Origin: Campylorhamphus procurvoides
Taxonomy: Eukaryota > Chordata > Aves > Passeriformes > Dendrocolaptidae
Reading direction: 5' to 3'
Length of the DNA stretch: 64,000 nucleotides
Assembly (NCBI GenBank): GCA_013396655.1
Contig: WBMV01005081.1
Coordinates: forward strand, 7,354-71,353
Part shown: piece after piece, positions 49,891-60,775 of the stretch
How positions within the stretch are numbered: position 1 is the stretch's first letter
Layout of the letters: every line of letters starts with the position of its first letter
Made by a program: the position numbers and the translations under genes
Notes under the pieces: generated by a model
Told to the model about the DNA's origin: nothing
Databases searched by the model: none
What the model saw: the letters and a program-made list of their open reading frames with translations, nothing else

Positions 49891-51530
49891 AGCCACTTCT
49901 CAGGCTCAGCCTGGGGGTCTCTGCAGGGCCAGGGTGGGGCAGAGACCCCAGAATGGGATGGGGGAGTGAAGGGTCACTGAGGGGGTGACGTTGGGACCCA
50001 CCCAAAGCCAGAGGGGCAGCCAAACCCAAAGACTGGAGGATGAATCCAGTTTGCAGAACCCCAAATCCCAGAGAATGCCAGGAAAGCACCTAAAACCAAC
50101 CCAACCCCAAGCAGGAAGCCATCCAGCAGCCACCTGTGCCACCTGGGCAGCCCTGGCACTGCCACCCCCCTGCCCCTCAGCAGGGACCTCGCCTGGCCTG
50201 CCTTGCCCCAAGGATGGCATGTATAATACTAATAATACTAATAAATAACAATAATGGATCACCAACAACCAATCCACATACACCTGTACAGGCTACGTTG
50301 TAAACAGCACAAAAAAAGGAACAAACCTAAAAAAGAAAAGGGAAAAAACAGCTCAAAAGTGTGGTTGAACTTTTTAAGAGATGTTATAAATACTGTAAGA
50401 TATCATTTTATTTTATCGGCATGCCTTTTTGTAAATACAAAGAACTACAAAAAGAATTATAGAATGGCTTCTGGCTTATGCCATTGTCCATGGTTATTTT
50501 TATTTTTTTAAGATCTTTCTGTTGTCCTTAGACTTTAGATAGCCAGGAAACGCCCCCCAGATTAAAAAAAAAACACAAAAAATGCCAAACAAACCCCCCC
50601 AACCAGATTTTAACCCAAAGCTTTATGGCAAGTGATCTTTGCAGCAGCAAAAAGTCTCGATTTTTGGGTTCCAATGTGCAATAAGTCAAGCACTTCTATG
50701 CAAGAAGATTTGGCTGAACTTGCCCCTTGTGCTCAGGCTGGGCTGAGTCTCGGGCCCTTCGTGCTGGGAACTCCTGCAGCTCCTCGAGTCCTTTCCAATA
50801 AAAAGGCCCTTCCAACTCTGTATAGATAGATTTCTTTATTTTTCTAACGCTGGATCGGAGCAGGAAGGGGAGGGAGGAGGTTCAGCCCTGCCTTGGCTGC
50901 ACTTTTGGTCCTTGTGCTCGAAGGGGGGTTTTTGGGGGGTGGTTTTTCTGCCTCGGTTTCCCCCCCAGGGCAGGAATTTCCCTCAGCTGAGGGGACTGGG
51001 ATGTTTTGGGGCTTCACTAGGGTGGAAACTCCTGGCCAAAGAGCCTCAGGGACCCAACTCCCCAAATGCCTGCCTGGAATTCCCAGTCTGGCTTCAGGGA
51101 TGTGGGAGCAGAGCAAGGAGGGGAGGGGGGTGATGCCATTCAAAAGCCACAGCCAAAAATCACCCCCACACCAAGTGGTTCCCTCCCCTCCCCGCTCCAA
51201 AATCCTCCCTTTTTGGGTTCATTTGGGACTCCAAAGCCCCGAGGGGAGGGCGAGGCCGAAATGCCAATCCAAGCTGCTTTTGCTCACTTTCCTCTTCACC
51301 TTCTTTTAAAATAGAGAAGCCAACAAAAATCCCAACAAGCCCACGGTGTCCCGTGGAGGCCACACCTGAGTTTGAATCCTTTAATTTTCTGCCGCAAAAA
51401 AAATGAAATGAAATAAAATAAAAACCTGTTCAAGCTGTAAAAGCTCAATAGTGAAGATTAGTGTATTAGAAACTGCATGGTGGCTCTTACCCAACATGAT
51501 GAACGATTACTATAAGCCAAAAGAAAATGA

Positions 51531-51536
51531 AATAAA
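51531..51536 (+). terminator. SCN8A: Possible proximal SCN8A poly(A) signal
   Basis: AATAAA is followed about 35 nt later by TGTCTTGGTGTC, a GT-rich element. It could give a transcript about 1.8 kb shorter than the distal site. Confidence 0.4.
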
Positions 51537-51621
51537 CTTTACCCTTTTCACTGTACAAGGGAAGGTTGTCTTGGTGTCCCAGTTCTTTGCCTGGTTACAT
51601 CCTCCCTCCCCTCCTCCTCCT

Positions 51622-52608
51622 CCTCCTCCTCCTCTCTGCTTCCTCCAAGGCTTTTCAGGGTGGTTTTGTGGAGCAGAGAGAGGAGCAGGAGGAGCTGTTG
51701 GAAGGTGGTTGGTGTTACCTGGTGTTGGGTACTCACAGGTGGACCTGGGTCTGTGGGGTTTTTTGGGGGGTCAGTGCCTGCNGCAGCCCCCATCACTTGC
51801 ACTAAAAGGACCCCAAAAAGGCCCCAAAGCAGCTGCAGACCCCTCTCCTTCCCCCCAAAGTCCTTCCCCAGGGCAGGGCAGGAGCTCTGAGCACGGGTGG
51901 TGTTTTTGGGGGTCCCCCACCAGGACCTGCTGCTGCCAAACCCCGACTCCCCACCCCATCCTTGGCTTCCCTTCTCCAGATCAACCCTTTTGGGGTGCCA
52001 GGGAGGGGCTCAGTGGGGNCCTCCTCCTCCTCTCTGCTTCCTCCAAGGCTTTTCAGGGTGGTTTTGTGGAGCAGAGAGAGGAGCAGGAGGAGCTGTTGGA
52101 AGGTGGTTGGTGTTACCTGGTGTTGGGTACTCACAGGTGGACCTGGGTCTGTGGGGTTTTTTGGGGGGTCAGTGCCTGCTCTGGCAGGGGAGGATGTTGG
52201 TCTGTGGTGTCTTACCCTGGAACCCACCCCCCACCCTATAAGCCTTTACCCTATAACCCCTCACCCTATAACCCTTTACCCTATAACCCCTCACCCTATA
52301 ACCCCTTACCCTATAACCCCTCACCCTATAGCCCCTCACCCTATAACCCCTCACCCTATAGCCCCTCACCCTGCAGCCCCCATCACTTGCACTAAAAGGA
52401 CCCCAAAAAGGCCCCAAAGCAGCTGCAGACCCCTCTCCTTCCCCCCAAAGTCCTTCCCCAGGGCAGGGCAGGAGCTCTGAGCACGGGTGGTGTTTTTGGG
52501 GGTCCCCCACCAGGACCTGCTGCTGCCAAACCCCGACTCCCCACCCCATCCTTGGCTTCCCTTCTCCAGATCAACCCTTTTGGGGTGCCAGGGAGGGGCT
52601 CAGTGGGG
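51622..52608. repeat. Three-contig pile-up around Ns 51782 and 52019
   Basis: 51622-51781 equals 52020-52179, and 51783-52018 equals 52373-52608. The third segment alone also holds 52180-52372, which contains the CCCTATAACCCC array. So two short contigs flanking the array were laid before a contig that spans it. The duplication is therefore probably not biological. Confidence 0.88.
52230..52378. repeat. CCCTATAACCCCTCA-type minisatellite
   Basis: About ten tandem units of roughly 15 bp, alternating CCTCACCCTATAACC and TTTACCCTATAACC forms. It sits exactly where the duplicated contigs break. Confidence 0.9.
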
Positions 52609-53297
52609 TCAGTGGGGCTGCACCCCTGGCAGGTGCCCCCTCACCTGCACCCAACACCCCCCTGACCCCAAGGGCTCACTCTGGAGCTGTTTCTCCTCTT
52701 TCAGATCACTTTGCAATCATTTCTCCCCTTTGAGTTTTGGTCCAATTTGCTCAATAAATGTGAATTTTGCTGCTCGGTCGAGGCCAGTGAAAGCAAAGCC
52801 CTGGCACTGCAGGGCCCGGAGCGTCCTGTGCCATCCTGCCCCTCCCCAGTGCCCCCTGGCCATGGCACTGGTGTCACTGGGGCAGGGGACAGGGGATTCC
52901 CGGTTCTCCCCTTCTGTAAATGGGGTGGCTCTTTCCCTACCTCACAGGGGTGTTGTGAGGCTTCAATGACTGAGTGTGACGGGTTGGGGGTCTCAGCCCC
53001 GAGGGGAGTGTGGGCAGAGCGGGGCGTGGGGGGACAGGGGGGACAGAAATGCTGCTCCACACCCTCCTCCCGCTGCCCCAGAGCTGGCTCTGCCCTCTGA
53101 CACCCCCCTCAGGCCCCTGGGGCTCCCCCAAATGTTCTGCTCCCCCTGCCCTGCCTTGGTTTGACTCTTGTTTCCCCTGAGGAGGAGGAGGATGGAGCAG
53201 GGAGGGGGGAGGAAGGCGATGGAGGAACGGGCTGGGAGTTCCATGTCTGAACTTTTGAGTTCCTTTGTACTGTACATCTTTTTACTTTGGAATTTGC

Positions 53298-53303
53298 AAT
53301 AAA
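53298..53303 (+). terminator. SCN8A: SCN8A distal poly(A) signal
   Basis: A canonical AATAAA follows a T-rich stretch and is followed within 20-30 nt by TTGTTTTAAC. It is the last such signal before the minus-strand genes, so it is the likely gene end. Confidence 0.6.
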
Positions 53304-53318
53304 GAGGTATGTCCATCT

Positions 53319-54526
53319 TGTTTTAACAACTTCTCCTGGCTGCCCTGTCGTTCTGTTCCCTTCTCACAGCCCCCCAAATCCACACCCTGGGCTCACACAG
53401 GGGGGCTTTGCCCAGTGGGGCTGCTCTGAAGGGTGGACATCCTGGAGGACATCCCTCCAGGAACCCCCAGGCCCCTCATCTTGGCACAGTCACAGCTTTC
53501 CAACCCCCTGGGCACCACACAAAGCTCATCCCAGGCTATTCCAGCTCCTCCTGCTTTAGGGAGTGATGCTTTAGGGGGCATCCCCTGCCACGACCACCCT
53601 GCGGGTGCTCCCTGCAAACCCAGGACCACCTGGAGCTGTGGGACCTGCCCTCATCCCTCTCTGGGTGACCCCCTCACCACCCTCAGCCTCTCTGCATCCC
53701 CCTCCTCCTCCATCCCCGGCTCCAGCCCCTCCTCGGGCTCCCCGTGGTCGAGGCAGACGCTCCACGGCACGGGGGGCACGAGGGCACAGATGGCAAAACA
53801 GCCCCTCAGCCCCGGCCCTGGGGAGAGGCTGCTGGGCATGACCTTCACAATGGGCAGGAGCCACCTGAGGGGACACAGGGACAGCTCTGAGGGGTCACAG
53901 GGACAGCTCTGTGCCAGGAGACCCCAGAAAGGACATAGGGACAGCTCCAAGGGGACACAGGGACAGCTCCATGCCAGGAGCCACCCGAGGTGACACAGGG
54001 ACAGCCCTGAGGGGACATAGGGACAGCTCCGTGCCAGGAGCCACCTGAGAGGGCACAGAGACAGTTCCATGCCAGGAGCTACCTGAGGGGACACAGGGAC
54101 AGCTCCAAGGGGACACCGGGACAGCTCTGAGGGGACACAGGGACAGCTCCGTGCCAGGATCTGCCCAGGCTGGTGCTCAGGAGGTGGGTCTCCAAAGGGC
54201 AGCAGGCAACCAGTTCATTCAGGGAATAAAAAATATTATGTAAAATAAGCCAGGGGAGCTCTGCCCGGCTCTGTCCCTGCCATGGGACAGCCTGGGGCAT
54301 CCAGTGACACTCTAGGGCACCTCCAGTGACAACCAGGGACATCCAGTGACAGTCTGGGGCACCTCCAGTGACAGCCAGGGGGTGACAGTGGTGGCCGGTG
54401 GACACCCAGCCCTGGATAACCCCAGGACCCCTCCCAGGAGAACACACGAGGGGGGTCTCAGGGTCTCAGTCTCTCCACGAGGCTTTACTGGGTCCGGTGT
54501 CCCCTCCAGCAGGTTCTCTCCCAGGT
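53319..54526. other. Intergenic stretch between SCN8A and TMDD1
   Basis: About 1.2 kb. A minus-strand open segment with protein-like composition (53665-53842) and a tandem array (53870-54160) are present. The right part should contain the TMDD1 3' UTR, but no AATAAA on the minus strand was found. Confidence 0.6.
53870..54160. repeat. Minisatellite GGGGACACAGGGACAGCTC
   Basis: About 290 bp of tandem units near 20-21 bp and 40-42 bp, based on GGGGACACAGGGACAGCTC with an interspersed CATGCCAGGAGCCACC block. Repeated minus-strand frames here arise from the array. Confidence 0.88.
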
Positions 54527-55177
54527 TCAGGCGCTCAGGAGCCTCCTCCAGTGGCAGAAGTACACGAGGGTCACAGTGAGGAGGACGGAGGTGAGGAAGG
54601 CGCCCAGGACCCCCAGCACCACGGGCCGGACCCAGCCCAGGGGGTCCCGGCTGTACCGGGGGGGGCGATGCCTCTCGAAGAGCACATTGCCGGGGCTCGG
54701 GGCTCTCCTGCCCCGCAGCCCCCCGGGGTGGAGCTGCACGGAGCTGAGGTGCTTCACGCTCCAGCTGTACCCCTCCACGTTCCTCTTCAGCTGCAGGCTC
54801 CGGTCCTGGTTCAGGTTCTTGCCCAGCTCCCGGGCCACGTCGGGCCGGCCGATTTGGACCAGGCTGCGCACCAGGCGGTCCCACGTTATCGCCTCTCCCG
54901 CTGTCACCAGCCACCTCCTCAGCACCTCCGAGCATCCCCCGGTGCTGCGGCGGCTCCGGCGGGCCCGGCCGGGGCTGCTGCTCTCCAGGAGCTGCTCCAG
55001 CTGCAGGACATCCTCGTCGGGGCTGTTCAGCTCCCCGTGCAGCTGGTGGCACTCTGAAGGGGACAGCAGCTCGGCGATGCGACCCATGGTGTGCCGGCCC
55101 ACGGTGGCGGCCACCGTGTCATCGCCCCGGCCACCCGCGGCCACCAGGAGCAGGATGAGTCCCGTGGGCACCAGCAT
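54527..55177 (-). CDS. TMDD1: Transmembrane and death domain-like protein 1
   Basis: An uninterrupted minus-strand frame of 216 codons. The first 20 residues (MLVPTGLILLLVAAGGRGDD) look like a signal peptide. A helical region with SPSECHQLHGEL and later WDRLVRSLVQIGRPDVAREL resembles a death-domain-like fold. A hydrophobic segment near residues 187-208 (VVLGVLGAFLTSVLLTVTLVYF) is a transmembrane helix, followed by a short basic tail HWRRLLSA. I recognise it as TMDD1, whose function is poorly known. It reads in one exon here, with no splice signal needed. The name rests on motif resemblance; the single-pass topology is clearer than the identity. Confidence 0.62.
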   Translation of the reverse strand: MLVPTGLILLLVAAGGRGDDTVAATVGRHTMGRIAELLSPSECHQLHGELNSPDEDVLQLEQLLESSSPGRARRSRRSTGGCSEVLRRWLVTAGEAITWDRLVRSLVQIGRPDVARELGKNLNQDRSLQLKRNVEGYSWSVKHLSSVQLHPGGLRGRRAPSPGNVLFERHRPPRYSRDPLGWVRPVVLGVLGAFLTSVLLTVTLVYFCHWRRLLSA

Positions 55178-56240
55178 GGTTTGGGTGTCAGCAGGGATTT
55201 GGTGCCACCCGGGGTCAGGGTGGTCCAGGAGGACAGAGGACCCTCTGACCTCACAGACCAGCTTGTTCCAGGGAGTGCATTTCTGTCACCAGCCCCATTG
55301 TCTTATGTCACCTCCCCTTTGTGCCCCAGCTCAGCCTGGCATCCCTCCTGGCACCCCTTAACTCGGCCCTCCCCGGTCTGTTTGGGCACCAAATGCCTGT
55401 GGGGACATCCCAAATGTGTCCTGGAGCACCACCAGGGACAAACCAAAGGGCTGGGACAGAAACTCTGCCCAGGAGGGGCTTCAGGGCACCGTCACCATCT
55501 GCGGTGACATCTGTCCCTCTGGGACCCTGGGACCTGCCCTTCCCTCTCCCACCCCAAATCGACGGGGCAGAGCCGGGTTTGGCCGCCCTGGCTCCGCTCG
55601 GGGGTCCTGGCGACGACCCCGCAACCACGAGGTGGCAATGCAGCCCCGAGGTGACAGCGCAGCCCCGAGGTGACAGTGCAGCCCCGAGGTGACACCGGAG
55701 CCTTTCACCAGGTCCTTTATTCGCAGCGCAGGAACTTCGGGGGTCCCCAAAAAGGCTGGATTGTTCGGGATGCTCCAGCACCTCCCGGCCACCACCCAGG
55801 GATGNCTGTGCCCCCCAAGACCCGGGAGAGGGGACATTCCAGCAGGGTCCTCTCCTCAGAGGGACCCCAGTGACACTGTCCCAACGAGGGAGGGACAAAC
55901 TCGGAGCCCCCCACCCACAGCAAGGGATGGGACCCCCCTGGAACACCCCTAATAAGGGAAAGGGACCCCTTTGGACCCCCCTGTGACCCCAAACAGGGGA
56001 AGGGGACACATCTGGAACACTCCTAATAAGGGAAGGGGACACTCTTGGACCCCTCTATGACTCCAAACAAGGGAAGGGGACACACCTGGACCCCCCCATG
56101 ACCTCCACCAAGGGAGGGGGACCCCCTTGGACCCCTCTATGACCCCCAACAAGGGAAGGGGACACATCTGGAACAGCCCTAACAGGGGAAGGGGACCCCC
56201 CTGGCCCCCCCCAATCACCCTCGAGGACAGGAGCTGTTCA
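55178..56240. other. Intergenic stretch between TMDD1 and FIGNL2
   Basis: GC-rich sequence with three near-identical GCCCCGAGGTGACAG units (about 55640-55695), an N at 55805, and a tandem array at 55920-56215. The TMDD1 promoter should lie just to the right of 55177, but no motif stands out. Confidence 0.6.
55920..56215. repeat. Minisatellite of AAGGGAAGGGGACACATCTGG type
   Basis: Five to six degenerate units of roughly 50-60 bp combine AACAAGGGAAGGGGACAC with TTGGACCCCTCTATGACCCC. One part is repeated exactly at 56884-56970. Confidence 0.82.
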
Positions 56241-57245
56241 GGTAATCTCTTTAATACTGTGTAATAGTTTTCTTCTTTAAAATACAGCATTTCTTGAGGT
56301 AGACCATCCCAGCCCTAGAGCTTGTCTGTCTCAGACATCAATAAGACATGAATTAAATACTTTCATGTACAATATGTTGCAAAATGAGGTAGAAATGGTT
56401 ACAGAGAGTGTACAAATAGGATAATAATAATAATAATAAGTCTTCAGGAACCCAGCACCACTTTTTGGAGGGGGTGGGGGGTGGGGGGCGAAGGGGGTGC
56501 CCCGGTAATGCCCTGGATGCAATAGGAAACTGGGAAAAATTGGGAAAAACTGGGAAAAAACCCTGGCAGACACCTCGTGGGGGAAGGGCGGAGTCCCCCT
56601 GAGGGGGCTGTTGTCTCTGCATGTGCAGACCCTGAGGTTTGGGGGGCTGCTCTGAGCGGGGGGGGGCCTGGAGCAGCTGCTTCCCCATCTATAGAGCACC
56701 AAAAATAATAAAAATTAGGGAGGTTGTTTTAATTAGGGGAAAACCCCTCACCCCCACAGCGATGCAAAGGGGTGGGGGGTCACTGGATGGGTTGGGGGGT
56801 TCATGCTCTGTGCAAAACCCCCGGCTCAACCCTCAGGGGCTTTTTTGGGGGGTTGAGGGAAAGCGATGAGCCCAAAATCCCTNCCTGGACCCCCCCATGA
56901 CCTCCACCAAGGGAGGGGGACCCCCTTGGACCCCTCTATGACCCCCAACAAGGGAAGGGGACACATCTGGNTGTTGTCTCTGCATGTGCAGACCCTGAGG
57001 TTTGGGGGGCTGCTCTGAGCGGGGGGGGGCCTGGAGCAGCTGCTTCCCCATCTATAGAGCACCAAAAATAATAAAAATTAGGGAGGTTGTTTTAATTAGG
57101 GGAAAACCCCTCACCCCCACAGCGATGCAAAGGGGTGGGGGGTCACTGGATGGGTTGGGGGGTTCATGCTCTGTGCAAAACCCCCGGCTCAACCCTCAGG
57201 GGCTTTTTTGGGGGGTTGAGGGAAAGCGATGAGCCCAAAATCCCT
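56085..57245. repeat. Contig pile-up around Ns 56883 and 56971
   Basis: 56884-56970 equals 56085-56171 (87 bp), and 56609-56882 equals 56972-57245 (274 bp). Both joins are single Ns. This lies in the probable FIGNL2 3' UTR and makes it look longer than it is. Confidence 0.88.
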
Positions 57246-58431
57246 GATTTGAGGTGAAAAAGGAGCAGCATCAGCGCTGGAATCCTCCTGGCAAAGCTGG
57301 GGCGGCCCCCGTGACCCAATCCCAGTTCAAACCCCCTCCCAGTCCCAGCGTGACTCTGGGAATGGGGACCCCCCCCTGCTCCAAAAAGCGGTGCCAGCCA
57401 CAGCTCCCAACCTACGGCACTAAAACTTCCCGTTGAAGACACGTTACTCCACCAAATGCTACAATAACCATGGTAAAAGCAAAAATCGAAATAAAATTAT
57501 GGCATAAGATACGTGGAAAGCACCCGAAATACATTCAAATTTCATCTTTGTAACAGCTTCAAGTTTCTTTTTTCCTTTGCTTTCTTCCTTTCTCCACCCC
57601 CTTTGGAAGCAAACGCATGAGGCAGCTTTGTCCCAGGTCGGAAAACTCTTTAAAAAAATCTCTTTTTTTCCTTTTCTGAGAAGATAAAAAGAGTTTTTTA
57701 AAAAACACATTCTTTCACTCTTTTCTGAGGTAATTCTTTTCCTGAGTAGTTAAAAAGAAAAAAACAAACAAACAAACAAACAAAAAATACTACAGACCTT
57801 ACAAAAATAAAAACCCAAGTCTAGGATATTCAACAATCTACAGCATTTTACTCCAAAACCTCCTGGTTTTGGGTGCAACCCCTCGGTTTGGGGTTTAAAC
57901 CCCTGCTTTGGGGTGTCACCCTCTGGCTTTGGGGTGTCACCCTCTGGTTTTGGGGTGTCACTCCCTGGTTTTGGGGTGTCACCCCCTGGTTTGGGGTGTC
58001 CCCCCCGCTTCCCCCTCCCCAACCAAGGTCCTCGCCGGGTGCGAAGGGGCCGCTTGGCTCGAAAGACGCCCGAGGTATTTCTGTTGGGAGTAATAAAAGC
58101 CATTAAAAAATAAGAATAAAGCTTTTGGGTGGACGGGGGAGCTCGTGCCTCGAGCGGGTCCCGGGGCGCCTCCAGGGACAGGCGGAGGGGGAAATATTTA
58201 ATAAATAGGTTTGTCCTGAGTCGTGGGTGACACTCCCGAGAAATCACGGAGGGGGAAATTCCCTGGGTGAGTCCGAAAGAGGAGGAAACATGAGGTAAAT
58301 AGGAAACAGGAGGTGCTGCCGGCGGGGCCGACCCTGCGCTTCGGGAGGAGGATTCGGATCCAGCCCCCGTGCCCGTGTCCCTGCCCTGGCACCCTCGGGG
58401 TCCGTGCCGGTGCCCCCCGTGCCCGCTGCCG
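56241..58431 (-). other. FIGNL2: FIGNL2 3' UTR
   Basis: AT-rich complex sequence unlike the GC-rich flanks, running from the FIGNL2 stop toward an ATTAAA on the minus strand at 56250-56255. It includes an ATT trinucleotide run on the minus strand (56421-56439) and three tandem GGGGTGTCACCC-type units (57905-58005). The extent is inferred and is inflated by the N-joined duplication. Confidence 0.6.
56250..56255 (-). terminator. FIGNL2: Possible FIGNL2 poly(A) signal (ATTAAA)
   Basis: The minus strand reads CAGTATTAAAGAGATTACC here, at the left edge of the AT-rich block. It is the common ATTAAA variant signal. A downstream GT-rich element is weak. Confidence 0.4.
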
Positions 58432-60470
58432 TCAGTGCCTGGTGCCGTACATCTTATCCCACTCCAGGAACAGGTCCAGCTCCTTCTGGGAGGCGGCGGG
58501 GCGCACCTTGCAGAACGCCTTCTCCAGCTCCTGGTAGGACGGGGGTGCCCCGGGCAGTGCCCTCCGTGCCGCCCCGGCGTGCTGGCACAGCCGCAGCAGC
58601 TCTGCCCCGGAGAAGCTCTCGGTGCGCTGTGCCAGGGCCGCCAGCTCCCTCTCGCCCAGGCAGCAGCTCTGCTGTGCCAGGGCCTGGCGCAGGATGTGCC
58701 GTCGGGCGCTGCCGTCGGGCAGGGGGATGTAGAGCCGCGTCCCGAAGCGCCGGTGCGAAGCCTCGTCCATGCTGCCCGGCCGCGCCGTCGTGCCGATCAC
58801 CACCACGTTCTGCTCCGAGGACGAGGAGCCCACGCTGTCCAGGTAGGAGAGAAGCTGCGATTTGAGGTTGCCCGCCTGGCCGCCGTCCTCGCCCGCCCGG
58901 GCGGCCAGCAGAGCCTCGGCGTCGGTGATGAGCACCACGGCGGGCTGGCGGCAGCTGGCCACCAGGAACACGGTCTGCAGGATCTTCTCGGCCTCGGCTT
59001 TCCAGGTGGAGAGCAGGGTGGTGGCGCTGAGGCGGAGCAGGGTGGAGCCCAGCTGGGTGCAGATGCAGCGGCTCAGCAGGGTCTTGCCGGTGCCGCGGGG
59101 CCCGAAGAGCAGGAGGGTGCGGAGCGGGTGGCTGGCCCCGCCGTAGGCCCCGGGCCGCAGGATGGGCCACAGCAGCTCCTCCTCGATGGCCGCTTTCACC
59201 GCCACCTGCCCGGCCACCTCGGACCACTGCACGGGCGGGCCCCGCTCCACCACCTTGGTGTTCACCAGCTCCAGCACCAGCGGGTCCACGTTCTTGGGGG
59301 GCTCCTCCAGCGGGGTCCCTCCGAACGGGGGTGCCTTGGGGGGCAGGCGCAGCGGGAAGGGGGGTCCCGGCTCGGCCGTCCGGTCCCCGTTGGCCACGGG
59401 AGGGCTGAACTTCTCGAAGGGCTCTGCCGGCCGCAGAGGGGCATCCCCGGCGCCGTAGGGTGGGGACACCATGCCCTTCATCTGCTGCCCGCCGTACTTG
59501 CCCGCGTGTTCCTCGGCGCCCCCCGGCCCCGACGGGCGCTTGCCGGGTTTGAAGGCCACCTGGGGGGACTCGGCGCTGCCACCGAACCCGTTCCCCCGGC
59601 ACTCGCCGTTGTCCGACATGGGGTAGGGGGACTTTGGCTGCTCGTAGCTGTATTTCCTATACCGGCCCTCCCCGTCGTCGTCCCCCCCGATGTCGAACGC
59701 CTTCCTCTTCAGAGCGCCCGCCTCGGTGCCCAGGGGTGGCATTGCCAGCGGGGTCAGCCCAGCACCCTGGTAGCCGTACCCGGGGACCCCCGGGGGGCGG
59801 GCAGGGGGCNCAGGGCGGGCGAGGGGTGCGGGGGCTGCAGGAGCCCCGAGCCGTGCAGGGCGGGGGGGTGCGGAGGGGGCAGCGCTGCCGCCGGCTGGGT
59901 GCAGTAGCCCGAGGGCAAGTAGGTGCCACCGTAGCCCGAGGGATACTCCTGAGCCCCCCCGAGCCCGCCGGAGCCGGCGGCGGCCCCTCCGCAGGAGTTC
60001 CCGGGGTACATGGGGTCGCCGAGGTTGGCCGAGACCACCGGGGACCCACCGAGCCCGATGGCCCCGCCGCTGGCCGGGACGGAGGGTGGCACCACCCCCT
60101 TGGTGCCAGGGAGCCCATCGTGCATGGGGGTCAGGGGGTAGGTGCCGTCGGAGCCGTGACCCCCCGGCCAGGGCTCTGCATCCCCTTTCTGCCCATTAAG
60201 GGGCCCGAAGGCGCCATCCCCGTACCCGCTGAGCCCCGGGCGCTCGTAGGGCGCCTCCAGCACCCCCGAGTACTTCTCGGCGTACCTCTTGAGGAGGTTG
60301 GAGGCCGTGAGAGCAGAGATGTCGTCGTTGGCCCAGGCGTAGTTGAAGCGCTGGCGGGTGCTGGGGTACAGGTCGGACTTGTGGGCGGGCGAGGAGGTGG
60401 TGGAGGAGACGTCCAGGTGCTGCTCCGGCCACTGGTTCAGGGACTGGGCATGCTCTGGTGACCAGTGCAT
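58432..60470 (-). CDS. FIGNL2: Fidgetin-like protein 2 (AAA+ ATPase), frame broken at N 59810
   Basis: FIGNL2 belongs to the fidgetin/katanin/spastin AAA family and is reported as a microtubule-severing protein. Translation starts MHWSPEHAQSLNQWPEQH at 60470 (minus), just after an acceptor (CCCACAG at 60488-60482). NDDISALTASNLLKRYAEKYS and a Pro/Gly-rich linker follow. At N 59810 the frame changes; the distal frame continues GYGYQGAGLTPL through ALKRKAFDIGG. The AAA module has Walker A GPRGTGKT (59080-59103) and an arginine-finger region RRFGTRLYIPLPD, and ends WDKMYGTRH before TGA at 58434-58432. Walker B reads LITDAEALL and sensor 1 reads IGTTARP, both departing from fidgetin. The frame break lies in GC-rich DNA at an unresolved base and is probably an assembly fault, not a pseudogene. 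Confidence 0.9.
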
Positions 60471-60602
60471 CTTCGACAGACCTGTGGGCAGGTGAGAGCA
60501 GGGATGGGCATCTCTCTGCGTGGAGTATCCCCAAAAACCTGCACTGCTGTGTCCTGCACCCATCACACACCCCGACTGCTTCAGGTAGCTCTGAACTTCC
60601 AC

Positions 60603-60775
60603 AGATCCCTGAATTCTTGGGGTTGGAAAAGACTTCCAAGACCATGGAGCCCACCCTGTGCCCGATGCCCACCTTGTCCCCCAGCCATTCCTTGGGCACC
60701 TCCAGGGCTGGGCACTCCAACCCTCCCTGGGCAGCCCCTTCCAAAGCCTGCCCACCCTTTCCAGGAGGAAATCCT
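60603..60775 (-). mobile_element. CR1 LINE 3' fragment (minus strand)
   Basis: GGGGTTGGAAAAGACTTCCA and GCAGCCCCTTCCAAAGCCTG mark a CR1 end upstream of FIGNL2. It lies in the same direction as FIGNL2. Confidence 0.83.

Larger units (their letters stand above)
47723..53318 (+). other. SCN8A: SCN8A 3' UTR
   Basis: No splice-supported coding sequence follows the stop. The region begins with a CA repeat (47724-47744), has A-rich low-complexity DNA and AT-rich complex blocks (50200-50600), and ends near the AATAAA at 53298-53303. Earlier AATAAA signals lie at about 50799 and 51531-51536. SCN8A is known for a 3' UTR of several kilobases; exact ends are inferred. Confidence 0.7.

Noticed and set aside
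58369..59907. Very long + strand frame (over 500 codons) opposite FIGNL2
   Set aside because: It is the shadow of GC-rich coding DNA; the minus strand has AAA motifs and correct start and stop.
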